From F-183 sp964627455 (lineage in GTDB: Bacteria; Acidobacteriota; Terriglobia; Bryobacterales; Bryobacteraceae): a stretch of 64,000 nucleotides of DNA. The notes under the pieces are model-generated. The model was given only the letters and a program-made list of their open reading frames with translations. It searched no databases and was not told the DNA's origin. The first letter of the stretch is position 1. Each line of letters begins with the position of its first letter. This document shows, piece by piece, positions 36,046 to 45,244 of the stretch. The position numbers and the translations under genes were made by a program. The stretch lies in contig CAZVKC010000009.1 in NCBI GenBank assembly GCA_964627455.1, positions 62,001 through 126,000 of the forward strand. Reading direction: 5' to 3'.

Positions 36046-37098
36046 CTACGCGTTCCAGCGCAATACGGTCGAACCCCACGTCAGTCCCGCGCCGAACCCG
36101 GAGAGCGCAACGATCTGTCCATCCCGCCCGACATGCCCGCTGTCCCGAGCCTCCAGCAGCGCCACGGGAATCGACGCGGACGCCATGTTTCCGTATCGCT
36201 CGACGTTGAAGTAGGTCTTCTCGAGCGGGATCTCCATCCGCGCCAGCGCATCCCCAACCATCCACCGGTTCGCCTGATGCAGGACGAAGAAGTCGACATC
36301 CCGCAGCTGCATCCCGGCCTTGCCTGCCGCGCGTTTCAGCGTGCACGGCAGCGCCCGTTGCACGAACTCGTACACCTCCCGACCCTTCATCGTGAAGTGC
36401 ATCGGACTCCGCACGACGCCTTCCTTCTCCTCCACGACCTTCACGGTCTCCTCGGTCGCTGGAAGCCTGCTGCCGCCGCCCGGCACGAGAATCGCGTCCG
36501 CGCCGCTGCCATCCGCGCCCAGGTCGAAACTCAGGAACCCATACCCGTCGCGGACCCGCTCGATCACCGCTGCGCCCGCGCCGTCACCGAAGTAAATGCA
36601 GGTCGTGCGATCCTGCCAGCTCACGAGCGATGAGTTATGTTCTGAAGCGACGACCAGCACGGTGCTCATCTCGCCGTCCTGCACGAACTTGCTCGCAACT
36701 GAACACGCGTAAATGAACCCGCAACAGGCGGATCCCAAGTCGAACGCGGCCGCGCGCGGCGCGCCGATCGCATGCTGCACCAGCGCGGCCGTCGCGGGCG
36801 TTTTGTAGTCGAAGTTCATGCTGCTGACGATCACCAGGTCGACGTCAGCAGCGGACCTCCCGGCATCCGCCAGTGCCGCACGCGCCGCCGCAATCGCCAT
36901 ATCGGATGTCGCCTCGCCCGGCGCGGCGATCCTCCGTTCCCGGATCCCGATCTTGCGGTAAATCCAGGCTGGCGTGGTGTCCAATCCACCGTTGGCGATC
37001 AGTTCCTCGTTGGTCAAGACACGTTGAGGCAGGTAACATCCCAGTCCAGTGATTCCGGACGCGCGAATCACGCGGGCAGCAGAAGTCGGCAGAGGCAT
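36046..37098 (-). CDS. FabH-like 3-oxoacyl-ACP synthase III
   Basis: 350-residue ketosynthase III fold. Catalytic residues: C125 in SACCGF (usually AACSGF or AACAGF), His in FVLHQANRWM, Asn in ERYGNMASASIPVAL. Such enzymes start fatty-acid synthesis from acetyl-CoA or condense acyl chains in specialised pathways. It stands alone, with no acpP, fabD or fabG nearby, so a role outside core fatty-acid synthesis is possible. ATG start; 35 bases upstream of the TonB receptor gene. Confidence 0.88.
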   Translation of the reverse strand: MPLPTSAARVIRASGITGLGCYLPQRVLTNEELIANGGLDTTPAWIYRKIGIRERRIAAPGEATSDMAIAAARAALADAGRSAADVDLVIVSSMNFDYKTPATAALVQHAIGAPRAAAFDLGSACCGFIYACSVASKFVQDGEMSTVLVVASEHNSSLVSWQDRTTCIYFGDGAGAAVIERVRDGYGFLSFDLGADGSGADAILVPGGGSRLPATEETVKVVEEKEGVVRSPMHFTMKGREVYEFVQRALPCTLKRAAGKAGMQLRDVDFFVLHQANRWMVGDALARMEIPLEKTYFNVERYGNMASASIPVALLEARDSGHVGRDGQIVALSGFGAGLTWGSTVLRWNA

Positions 37099-37165
37099 CT
37101 ACAGAATAGGTGGGCCAACCAGCCGAAAATTCTCAGGCAAATCGCGAGGTTTCGCGAAGTTGTCT

Positions 37166-38284
37166 CTAGCTTCTCTTGGGGCTCCGGTCCGCGACCACGG
37201 TCACTTGAATGTCCTGCGCCAGCCGGATCACCCGCATCGCCAACTGCCGCCGCAGCCAGGGGAACCGCCTCTGCTCCGGCTTTGCCAGAAAGATTTGCGT
37301 AATCCCGTTCATGTGCGCGAAGGTCACCAGCGCCTCTGCTTCATCCTGCCGCTGTTGCGCATCGGGCGGCAACACGCGCGTCTCGATATGCAGCTTTCGG
37401 GCGAAGTCCAGGTGCTGCTCGACCGCGTTGATCTTCCCTTGCGACGTATAAGGCGGGATCACCGCCACCGCGAAGCACTCCGCGCGCAGGTAATCCGCCA
37501 CGCGCTTGCCTCGGCGGATCAGCGCCGCCGTCGCCGGTGCATCGGTGACGTGAATCAGGATTCGCTCGCGGCTCTCGGATGCCGCATCACTCGAGCCGGC
37601 GGCCTCTGCAACTGTCGAAGCCGGGAACTCCCCCACATCCGCGCGGACCTCCACTTCATGCGCCGCCTGCCGCAACGCCATCTCCCGCAGCGCCGCCAGC
37701 GTCGGCTCCTTGAAGAAATTCTCCTTCGCCCGCTGCGCTTTGTCGGGCGCGTACACCACGCCGCGATCCAGCCGGTTCAAAAGCGCGCCCGGCGTGAGGT
37801 CCACCAGCACCAACTCCTCCGCGCGCTTCAGCACCCAATCCGGCACCGTCTCCCGGACCTGCACGCCCGAAATCTCACGGATCTGATCGTTCAGACTCTC
37901 GAGATGCTGGATGTTCATCGTCGTCACGACGTCAATGCCGGCCTCCAGCAACGCCAGCACATCCTCCCACCGCTTCGCGCGCGGCGAACCCGGCACGTTC
38001 GTGTGCGGGAACTCATCGACGAGACAGATTTGCGGATGTCGCGCCAGAATCGCGTCCGTATCCATCTCTTCGAACGGCCGCCCGCGATACTCCACCACCT
38101 TACGCGGAATCAATTCCAGTCCCGCTGTTTTCGCGATCGTGTCTTTGCGCCCGTGCGGCTCGAAATACCCGATCACCACATCGCGACCCTCAGCCGCGAG
38201 CTGCTGTCCTTCATCGAGCATGCGGAAGGTCTTGCCGACCCCGGCGGCGTATCCCAACACGACTTTCAATCTTCCCGATGGCAT
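37166..38284 (-). CDS. Stand-alone KdpD N-terminal sensor protein, canonical copy
   Basis: 372 residues: KdpD domain with Walker A GYAAGVGKTFRML and Walker B CLVDEFPHTNVPGS, then VTTMNIQHLESLND, followed by a universal-stress (USP) domain in the last 150 residues. No membrane, kinase or ATPase_c part, so it equals only the cytoplasmic sensor half of KdpD. I start at ATG 38284 (MPSGRLKVVLGYAAGVG), just after the upstream stop; a start at 38332 would overlap that gene. USP domains of some KdpD proteins bind c-di-AMP. Anabaena has a comparable kinase-less short KdpD. It probably adjusts the separate kinase at 46487-47944. Confidence 0.88.
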   Translation of the reverse strand: MPSGRLKVVLGYAAGVGKTFRMLDEGQQLAAEGRDVVIGYFEPHGRKDTIAKTAGLELIPRKVVEYRGRPFEEMDTDAILARHPQICLVDEFPHTNVPGSPRAKRWEDVLALLEAGIDVVTTMNIQHLESLNDQIREISGVQVRETVPDWVLKRAEELVLVDLTPGALLNRLDRGVVYAPDKAQRAKENFFKEPTLAALREMALRQAAHEVEVRADVGEFPASTVAEAAGSSDAASESRERILIHVTDAPATAALIRRGKRVADYLRAECFAVAVIPPYTSQGKINAVEQHLDFARKLHIETRVLPPDAQQRQDEAEALVTFAHMNGITQIFLAKPEQRRFPWLRRQLAMRVIRLAQDIQVTVVADRSPKRS

Positions 38285-38291
38285 AAAGACT

Positions 38292-39422
38292 CTAACCCGC
38301 CGCCCCCGCATTCGGAAAAATACGAACATCAATCCCCGTGGACTCTGAAATCAACCGCTCCACGGGATTCGGCAAAAACCGCTGCCAGAATCCCCGCCGC
38401 TGGCTGTGTCCCGCAAAGATCTGCGTCACCCCATGCCGGTCGCAAAACTCGAGAATCGCGGCGATGAAGTCCTCGCCATGCAGCGTCTCGACCTGCGCGC
38501 CATGCTCGATCGCCAGTTCCAGATGCTTCGCCAGCATCGCGCGATCCGCATCCGACAGATGATCGTGGTCGAAATAGATCGCGAACAGCGCGCCGTGGAA
38601 CCGGTCCGCCTGCCGGCGTCCGCGCGCCAGCATCAGCGATGCGTTCGAGCGCGGCGTGATGCACACCAGGATCCGCTCTTGTGTCCCGTAGCTCTGCTCG
38701 ATCCCGTGCCGCTTCAGGTAGTCGTCGAGTTGCGCTTCGACAACCTCCGCGGCCAGCAGTAACGCGATCTCGCGCAGTTCCGACAACTGCCGCTCCAGCA
38801 ACTCCGTTGCGCCCTGTGCACGGTCCACGCAATATTCCGGAGGCGCATCCACCACTTCGATGTCATCGGCCTTGCGCAGGAAGGCCTCGGGCACAGAGTC
38901 CTGCACCCGCTTGCCTCGGATCGCTTCCACCTGCCCCTGCCGCTCTCGCACATATTGCAGGTTGATCGTCGCGATCACCGAGATGCCGGCCTGCAGCAGA
39001 TCCTCGACATCCTGCCAGCGCTCGGCATTGCGGCATCCATGCGGATTCCGGTACGCCAGGCCATCAATCAGGCACACCGCGGGACGCCGCTTTCGTACGG
39101 CGTCCACATCGAGGTACGGCGCGCCGAGATCCGTTCGCGCCGGTATCACTTCGAAGTTCGCGAGCAACTCCCGGATCTCGGCCGATGTCTCCGGTTGCAC
39201 GGCGCCGACCACGACATCCTGTCCGCGCATCTTGCGCCGGCGTCCTTCATCGAGCATCCGGAACGATTTCCCGACGCCCGACGCGTAGCCCAGAAAGATT
39301 TTGAGCCGCCCGCGCCGCGCGTGCGACTCTTCGGCCTCCACTCGCCGCAGCAGTTCCTCGGGACTCGGTTTTCGCGTTGCCGGTTGCACTACCAGCCTCC
39401 GGTCTTCCCGCCGAACCACCAC
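38292..39422 (-). CDS. Stand-alone KdpD N-terminal sensor protein, divergent copy
   Basis: 376 residues, paralogue of its downstream neighbour. It has an extra N-terminal 35 residues (PSPEELLRRVEAEE), then Walker A GYASGVGKSFRML. The Walker B strand reads CLIDGLAYRNPHG, losing the Glu and His of the usual VDELAHTN, and VQHLES becomes LQYVRE. A USP domain follows. Nucleotide hydrolysis is probably impaired while binding may remain. It overlaps the porin gene by 34 bases and lies 7 bases before the canonical copy, so the two are expressed together and could form a heteromer. Confidence 0.85.
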   Translation of the reverse strand: MVVRREDRRLVVQPATRKPSPEELLRRVEAEESHARRGRLKIFLGYASGVGKSFRMLDEGRRRKMRGQDVVVGAVQPETSAEIRELLANFEVIPARTDLGAPYLDVDAVRKRRPAVCLIDGLAYRNPHGCRNAERWQDVEDLLQAGISVIATINLQYVRERQGQVEAIRGKRVQDSVPEAFLRKADDIEVVDAPPEYCVDRAQGATELLERQLSELREIALLLAAEVVEAQLDDYLKRHGIEQSYGTQERILVCITPRSNASLMLARGRRQADRFHGALFAIYFDHDHLSDADRAMLAKHLELAIEHGAQVETLHGEDFIAAILEFCDRHGVTQIFAGHSQRRGFWQRFLPNPVERLISESTGIDVRIFPNAGAAG

Positions 39423-40639
39423 AATAGCCCGAGCGTGAACGTGTCCTGATGCGTCGACAACTCGCCGGCACGCCGCTTCAGAAAGTACGCGACGTTCGAG
39501 AAATCGCGCCGGTATTCGACGCGCGCCTCGAACCCGTCGGCGGGGCGGAATCCCAAAGTTGATGTCGTATCGTTCAGGTTCTGCGCGCGTCCGCTGAACA
39601 GTCCAGCCCGATCATTCAATCGCGTGTACCGCTGTCCGAAGTAGATCTTCGGAGTCAACTGATATCGAAAGTACGCGGCCCCGCCCACGACAACCTGCGG
39701 GGAACTGCTGGACTGCACGCGGTTCACGACGTAATCGAACTCGCCGCCCAGCGTCACCTTCTCGTTCGGATTCCAGAACGCATAGGTGTCGATCACGTGC
39801 AATCGTCCGCGAGGCGTTGCCGGTAGCGCGTCCCGCTGCTCCTGCCCGTTGTAATAGTTCAGAGTCCACGTCACATTCTTCGCGGGCTTCACTACCGCCT
39901 GCCCCAACTGCGACTTGAATCCATTGAAGTCCTCGGTCTGGTTCGCGCCGTTCACCAGCCAGTAGCCGAGCGTAACGCGATCGTTCAGCGGCAGCGAGGT
40001 TCGAAACCCCATGTGATAGTAGGGCAGGAAATTGAAGAAGTAGCTGCGCGAGTAGTTGATCTGGTCCTTCGTGTAGTTTCCTTCGGGACCAAGCGCGCTG
40101 GCCCACTTGCCGAAGTCGGTGGTCAGTCCTTTGCCGATCGGAATCACATACGTCCCGTAAGCCTGAAACAGATTCCGATAAATCGCCGGCCGGGGCTCGT
40201 TGGCCGGATTGCCCTGCAAGGTGTCGGTCGCCTGTCCCCACATCAGGTCCAACCGGTAGCCCCATCGCTTTCCCGCACCCGCGTCAGCCGCACGTTCGAT
40301 CACCACTCCCGCCTGGTTGACGCTGAAATTGTTCGCCGTCGTGTCGTATGCCCGCAGCAGGTTCGCGCGACCCAACGGCCGGTTGGCGTTCCACGCATAG
40401 TAGCCATCGAAGTACAGGTTCACGGTCGTTTCCTGCTGCGCGGCGGTGGCGGCCGGCGCCGCAACGGGTGGCGCAGGCTTCTCCGGTTCCAGCCGTTTCT
40501 CGAGTGCGGACAGCCGCGCTTCGAGCGCTGCGATTTTCTCGAGAAGCATCTGCTCGCGCTCCGTCAAAGGCGGTCCGGTCTGCGCCGGACTCCACACCTC
40601 GGCCATCATCGCAACCGCTGCCCATCTGAACAGTCTCAT
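39389..40639 (-). CDS. Outer-membrane beta-barrel protein in the kdp operon
   Basis: 416 residues. N-terminal signal, then a coiled-coil stretch (EREQMLLEKIAALEARLSALEKRL) that may trimerise or anchor to peptidoglycan, a Pro/Ala linker, and a barrel of alternating strands ending in TFTLGLLWWFGG. The type is the BBP2-like porins. Placed between kdpC and the KdpD sensor genes with short gaps, it probably lets K+ cross the outer membrane during scarcity. Ion specificity is inferred only from context. Confidence 0.82.
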   Translation of the reverse strand: MRLFRWAAVAMMAEVWSPAQTGPPLTEREQMLLEKIAALEARLSALEKRLEPEKPAPPVAAPAATAAQQETTVNLYFDGYYAWNANRPLGRANLLRAYDTTANNFSVNQAGVVIERAADAGAGKRWGYRLDLMWGQATDTLQGNPANEPRPAIYRNLFQAYGTYVIPIGKGLTTDFGKWASALGPEGNYTKDQINYSRSYFFNFLPYYHMGFRTSLPLNDRVTLGYWLVNGANQTEDFNGFKSQLGQAVVKPAKNVTWTLNYYNGQEQRDALPATPRGRLHVIDTYAFWNPNEKVTLGGEFDYVVNRVQSSSSPQVVVGGAAYFRYQLTPKIYFGQRYTRLNDRAGLFSGRAQNLNDTTSTLGFRPADGFEARVEYRRDFSNVAYFLKRRAGELSTHQDTFTLGLLWWFGGKTGGW

Positions 40640-40649
40640 CTGCGGACCC

Positions 40650-41231
40650 TCACCGGATCGGGAACTCGCGATCGAGCGCCAGGTTCAACTGCAATACATT
40701 CACCCGAGGCTCGCCCAGGAATCCAAGATCCCGCTCTTCCGTACACCGCGCCACCAGGCGCTCGATATCGCCTGCCGCTTTCGAACGTGCGGCCGCCACA
40801 CGCCGCACCTGCATCATCGCCGCCGCCGGACTGATGTGCGGATCCAAACCACTCGCGCTCGTCGTGACGAGATCGGCAGGCACGGCAGCCGTCAAACCGC
40901 CATCCTCCTTGCGAACCTCCGCCACCGAAGCTTTCACGCGGTCGATCAACTTCTTGCTCGTCGGACCAAGATTCGATCCCGTCGACAGCGACGCATCGTA
41001 CCCATCGTTACCGGCCGCCGACGGCCGGGGATGAAAATACTCCGGCTTCGTGAATCCCTGGCCAATCAACGATGATCCCACCGTCTTTCCATCGCGAACC
41101 AGAAAACTCCCGTTCGCCTGCGACGGGAACAGCATCTGGCTCAGCGCCGTCACCACGCCCGGATACACAAGGCCGGTCAGCACCGTCAGCAACAGCGTCA
41201 TCCGCAAACCCGGCATCATCTGTTTCCACAT
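40650..41231 (-). CDS. kdpC: Potassium-transporting ATPase C chain
   Basis: 193 residues. One N-terminal membrane helix (GLRMTLLLTVLTGLVYPGVVTALSQMLFP), then the periplasmic domain with the family segments LIGQGFTKPEYFHPRPSAAGNDGYDA, TSASGLDPHISPAAA and FLGEPRVNVLQLNLAL. KdpC helps KdpA and KdpB assemble and raises ATP affinity. It lies 11 bases downstream of kdpB. Confidence 0.97.
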   Translation of the reverse strand: MWKQMMPGLRMTLLLTVLTGLVYPGVVTALSQMLFPSQANGSFLVRDGKTVGSSLIGQGFTKPEYFHPRPSAAGNDGYDASLSTGSNLGPTSKKLIDRVKASVAEVRKEDGGLTAAVPADLVTTSASGLDPHISPAAAMMQVRRVAAARSKAAGDIERLVARCTEERDLGFLGEPRVNVLQLNLALDREFPIR

Positions 41232-41242
41232 ATATCCTCTCC

Positions 41243-43315
41243 TCAGGCCAAACCCAACGCATGCACTACCTGGTCGATTGCCCAGATGCCGGGGAATGGC
41301 GCGATCAATCCGCCCACCCCGTAGACCAGCAGATTGCGACGCAGCAGGGCATCCGCGGATCCCGCACGATACTGCACGCCGCGCAACGCCAGTGGCACCA
41401 GCGCGATGATAATCAGCGCGTTGAAGATCACCGCCGCGAGCACTGCGCTCTTCGGATTGTGCAGGCCCATGACATTCAACGCGCCCAACGCCGGAAACGC
41501 TGCCATGAACATCGCCGGAATGATCGCGAAGTATTTCGCGACATCGTTGGCGATCGAGAACGTAGTCAACGCCCCGCGCGTGATCAGCAACTGCTTGCCG
41601 ATCGCAACAACTTCGATCAGCTTCGTTGGATTGGAATCGAGATCCACCATGTTGCCCGCTTCCTTCGCGGCCATCGTCCCGGTGTTCATGGCCAATCCGA
41701 CATCGGCCTGCGCCAATGCAGGCGCATCGTTGGTGCCATCGCCCGTCATCGCCACCAACCTGCCCTCGGCCTGCTCTTTCTTGATGTAGTTCAGCTTGTC
41801 CGCGGGCGAAGCCTGCGCCAGAAAGTTGTCAACACCCGCCTCCGCCGCAATCGCCGCCGCAGTGAGCGGATTGTCTCCGGTGATCATGACGGTTTGGATC
41901 CCCATGCGCCGCAACTGCGCCAGGCGATCCTTCATGCCGCCCTTCACCACGTCCTTCAGGTGGATCACGCCCAGCGCCCGCTTGCCGTTCGCCACGCAGA
42001 GCGGCGTGCCGCCCTGCCGCGAAATCCGCTCGGCAATCTCCCGCAAATCCGCCGGCGCCTCGCCGCCCTCTTCTTTCACGAACGCGACAATCGAATCCGT
42101 CGCACCCTTGCGGAACCGGTTACGGTCCATATCCGCGCCGCTCATGCGCGTGTACGCAGAGAAGGGAATGAAGTGCGCCTCATGATGCGCCACCTCGCGG
42201 CCGCGCAGTCCATACTTCTCTTTTGCCAGCACCACCACCGAACGCCCTTCCGGCGTCTCATCCGCGAGGCTCGACAACTGCGCCGCCTCGGCCAGTTCCT
42301 TCTCACTCACGCCGCTCACCGGCAGGAACTCCACCGCCTGCCGGTTGCCGATCGTGATCGTTCCGGTCTTATCGAGCAACAGCGTATTCACGTCACCCGC
42401 GGCCTCCACGGCCTTGCCGCTCATCGCCAGCACGTTGTGTTGCATTACGCGATCCATGCCCGCGATACCGATCGCCGACAGCAACCCGCCGATCGTCGTG
42501 GGAATCAGGCACACCAGCAGAGACACCAGCACCGCGACGCTCGGCACGCTCCCGCTGTATTGCGAAAAGGGCTGCAGCGTCACCACGGCCAGTAGAAAGA
42601 TGAGCGTCAATCCGGCGATCAGGATATTGAGCGCGATCTCGTTCGGAGTCTTCTGCCGTTCCGCGCCTTCCACCAGCGCGATCATGCGGTCGAGAAACGT
42701 CTCGCCGGGATTCGACGTGATCTTCACCCGGATTTCATCCGAAAGCACCTTGGTCCCGCCGGTCACGGCTGAGCGATCGCCGCCGGACTCGCGAATCACC
42801 GGCGCGCTCTCACCCGTAATCACGGACTCATCCACCGTCGCGATTCCATCGATGACCTCACCGTCACCGGGGATGATGTCGCCCGCTTCGCAAATCACGA
42901 CATCGCCCGCGCGCAGCTTCGACGCCGGAACTTTCTCGATATTGCCGTTCGATCCCGTGAGCCGCTTGGCCACGGAATCCGTCTTCGTTTTGCGCAACGT
43001 ATCGGCCTGCGCTTTACCGCGCGCTTCGGCCATCGCTTCGGCAAAGTTCGCGAACACCACCGTGAACCACAGCCACAGCGCGATCTGCAGGTTGAAGCCG
43101 ACATCCGCGGATCCGGTCGCGATGTCCCTCGCCAGCAGCACCGTCGTGATCACCGCGCCAACTTCCACCACGAAGATCACCGGGTTTTTTGCGAGCGTGA
43201 GCGGATTCAATTTGACGAACGATTCGCGAACCGCGCGTCCCAGGATCTCCGTATCGAACAACGGCCGGGACTTCGCCAGCTTCTGGGGCAACAACTCGGT
43301 CAATTCGCCTTGCAT
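41243..43315 (-). CDS. kdpB: Potassium-transporting P-type ATPase B chain
   Basis: 690 residues, the catalytic subunit. Phosphorylated Asp D315 in DKTGTITIGN; TGES at 167-170, which includes the serine that is inhibitorily phosphorylated in E. coli; hinge MTGDGTNDAPALAQAD; seven membrane helices in the expected places. Inner membrane. One base separates it from kdpA. Nothing unusual in length or motifs. Confidence 0.97.
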   Translation of the reverse strand: MQGELTELLPQKLAKSRPLFDTEILGRAVRESFVKLNPLTLAKNPVIFVVEVGAVITTVLLARDIATGSADVGFNLQIALWLWFTVVFANFAEAMAEARGKAQADTLRKTKTDSVAKRLTGSNGNIEKVPASKLRAGDVVICEAGDIIPGDGEVIDGIATVDESVITGESAPVIRESGGDRSAVTGGTKVLSDEIRVKITSNPGETFLDRMIALVEGAERQKTPNEIALNILIAGLTLIFLLAVVTLQPFSQYSGSVPSVAVLVSLLVCLIPTTIGGLLSAIGIAGMDRVMQHNVLAMSGKAVEAAGDVNTLLLDKTGTITIGNRQAVEFLPVSGVSEKELAEAAQLSSLADETPEGRSVVVLAKEKYGLRGREVAHHEAHFIPFSAYTRMSGADMDRNRFRKGATDSIVAFVKEEGGEAPADLREIAERISRQGGTPLCVANGKRALGVIHLKDVVKGGMKDRLAQLRRMGIQTVMITGDNPLTAAAIAAEAGVDNFLAQASPADKLNYIKKEQAEGRLVAMTGDGTNDAPALAQADVGLAMNTGTMAAKEAGNMVDLDSNPTKLIEVVAIGKQLLITRGALTTFSIANDVAKYFAIIPAMFMAAFPALGALNVMGLHNPKSAVLAAVIFNALIIIALVPLALRGVQYRAGSADALLRRNLLVYGVGGLIAPFPGIWAIDQVVHALGLA

Positions 43316-43316
43316 C

Positions 43317-45047
43317 TCAGAACAACCTCCCCTGCTGCATCAGCAGATGCTCCACCACCGGACTCAGCGACAGCGCCGGAAAGAACGTCAAGGCGCCAAG
43401 AATCACGACCGTTCCGACGAGCAGCCCGACGAACAAAGGTCCATGCGTCGGCAGTGTTCCGCTCGTGACCGCGAGCTTCTTCTTTGCAGCCAGACTCCCG
43501 GCAGCGGCCAACATCGGGATGATGATCAGGAACCGCCCCACCAACATGGCCAGGCCGATCGTCGTGTTGTACCAGGGCGTATTCGCGTTGAGTCCAGCGA
43601 ACGCGCTTCCGTTATTGGCCGCGCCGCTGGTGAACGCATACAGAATCTCGCCAAACCCATGCGGACCCGCATTGTTCAAACCCGCGAGGCCGGCCGGAAT
43701 CACGGCGCTCACGCCGGTGAACAAGAGAATCGCGGCCGACGTCGCAATCAACGCCAGCATCGCCATTTTCACTTCTTTGCCTTCGATCTTCTTGCCCAGG
43801 TATTCCGGCGTGCGGCCCACCATCAACCCGGCGATGAACACGGCGAGAATCGCGAACAGCAGCATGCCGTACAACCCCGCGCCTGTTCCGCCGAAGATCA
43901 CCTCGCCGGTCTGCATGTTGAACAGCGGTACGAGTCCGCCGATCGGCGTGAAGCTATCGTGCATCCCGATCACCGCGCCGCAACTGGCCGCCGTGGTGAT
44001 CGTGGCGAACAGTGAAGTCGCCGCGATGCCGAAGCGGACCTCTTTGCCCTCCATGTTGCCGGCCTCCACGCCAAGCCCCGTCAATATGGGGTTCCCGGAC
44101 TGTTCGGCGCCATAGACCACGAACACGCCAATCAGGAACAGCACGCTCATCGCTGCAAAGATGGCCCACCCTTGTCGCTGATCTCCCGTCATGCGTCCGA
44201 ACGTGTAGGTCAGCCCGGCGGGAATCAGGAAAATCATGAGCATCTGCACCAGGTTCGTGAGCGGCGTCGGATTCTCGTACGGATGCGCCGAGTTCGCGTT
44301 GAAGAACCCGCCGCCATTGGTGCCGATCATCTTGATCGCTTCCTGCGACGCCACGGGACCTTGCGGGATCACCTGCGTCTTGCCCTCTACAGTCGTCACC
44401 GTCACCGGGCCGCTCAGATTTTGAATCACGCCCTGCGAACAGAGAAACAGCGCGCCGGCCAGCGACAGCGGCAGGAACACGTACACCACCGCACGAGTGA
44501 GATCCACCCAGAAGTTGCCGATCGTATTCACCTGTTGCCGCGCGAATCCGCGGATCAGTGCAATCGCAACCGCTACGCCCGCCGCAGCGGATGCGAAGTT
44601 CTGCACCGTCAGCGCCGCCATCTGCACGAAATGGCTGAGCGTCGCCTCGCCAGCGTATGCCTGCCAGTTGGTGTTGGTCGTAAAACTCACCGCCGTGTTG
44701 AACGCGAGATCGGGCGTCATCGGCGTCGCGCCCTGCGGCGCGTGCGCTGTACTGAATCCCGCGGGATTCAATGGCAGCCAGCCCTGCAATCTCTGCAGCA
44801 GGTACACGAACACAAAACTGAACAGGCTGAATGAAAGAATGCTGCCCGCGTATTGCGTCCAGCGTTGCTCAGCATCTTCGCGAACCCCAACCGCCCGGTA
44901 GCAGAGCCGTTCGAGCGGCCGCAGCACCGGATGCAGGAAGGTCCGCTCGCCCGCAAACAGCCGCGCGAGGAATACGCCCACCGGTTTTGTCAGCAGCAGG
45001 ATCAGCAGAAAGTACACGCCGATCTGCATCAATCCATTGGCGGTCAT
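43317..45047 (-). CDS. kdpA: Potassium-transporting ATPase A chain
   Basis: 576 residues with about ten membrane helices. This is the K+-selective subunit related to channel/SKT transporters. Selectivity-loop segments are visible: FNTAVSFTTNTNWQAY, IGTNGGGFFNANSAHPYENP, AATSLFATITTAASCGA and FTSGAANNGSAFAGLNANTPWYN. One base separates it from kdpF upstream and kdpB downstream. Confidence 0.97.
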   Translation of the reverse strand: MTANGLMQIGVYFLLILLLTKPVGVFLARLFAGERTFLHPVLRPLERLCYRAVGVREDAEQRWTQYAGSILSFSLFSFVFVYLLQRLQGWLPLNPAGFSTAHAPQGATPMTPDLAFNTAVSFTTNTNWQAYAGEATLSHFVQMAALTVQNFASAAAGVAVAIALIRGFARQQVNTIGNFWVDLTRAVVYVFLPLSLAGALFLCSQGVIQNLSGPVTVTTVEGKTQVIPQGPVASQEAIKMIGTNGGGFFNANSAHPYENPTPLTNLVQMLMIFLIPAGLTYTFGRMTGDQRQGWAIFAAMSVLFLIGVFVVYGAEQSGNPILTGLGVEAGNMEGKEVRFGIAATSLFATITTAASCGAVIGMHDSFTPIGGLVPLFNMQTGEVIFGGTGAGLYGMLLFAILAVFIAGLMVGRTPEYLGKKIEGKEVKMAMLALIATSAAILLFTGVSAVIPAGLAGLNNAGPHGFGEILYAFTSGAANNGSAFAGLNANTPWYNTTIGLAMLVGRFLIIIPMLAAAGSLAAKKKLAVTSGTLPTHGPLFVGLLVGTVVILGALTFFPALSLSPVVEHLLMQQGRLF

Positions 45048-45048
45048 A

Positions 45049-45132
45049 TCAGAATCGCTCCGGTTTCAGCAGCGCGTAAATCAGGTAGACAAACAGCAGC
45101 CCCGCGCAGAAGGCCGCAATCAGGTAATCCAT
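45049..45132 (-). CDS. kdpF: KdpF small membrane subunit (27 aa)
   Basis: Sequence starts MDYLIAAFCAGLLFVYLIYA and ends in LLKPERF, the standard KdpF pattern of one helix with a short basic end. AGGAAC lies just upstream of the ATG. KdpF stabilises the KdpABC complex. One base before kdpA. Confidence 0.9.
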   Translation of the reverse strand: MDYLIAAFCAGLLFVYLIYALLKPERF

Positions 45133-45160
45133 AAGTTCCTTTCCGAAGCTCTGGCGCGCT

Positions 45161-45244
45161 CTACAACTTGTCGCAGGCTTTCGTAAGCGCCCAGCAGAGG
45201 ACGAAGAACAGCAGCGCCGTGGCAACGTACAGCAGGTCAACCAT
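45161..45244 (-). CDS. Second 27-residue membrane peptide in the kdp operon
   Basis: Starts MVDLLYVATALLFFVLCWAL, ends TKACDKL, one membrane helix. AAAGGAACTG precedes the ATG at the right distance. It is exactly as long as KdpF, lies 28 bases upstream of it, and its start overlaps the USP-like gene's end by 8 bases. I recall similar peptides upstream of kdpF in related genomes but cannot verify. It may be an accessory or alternative KdpF. Confidence 0.72.
   Translation of the reverse strand: MVDLLYVATALLFFVLCWALTKACDKL

Noticed and set aside
41072..44015. Two long plus-strand ORFs (507 and 556 codons)
   Set aside because: Antisense to kdpC, kdpB and kdpA, which have full family motifs.
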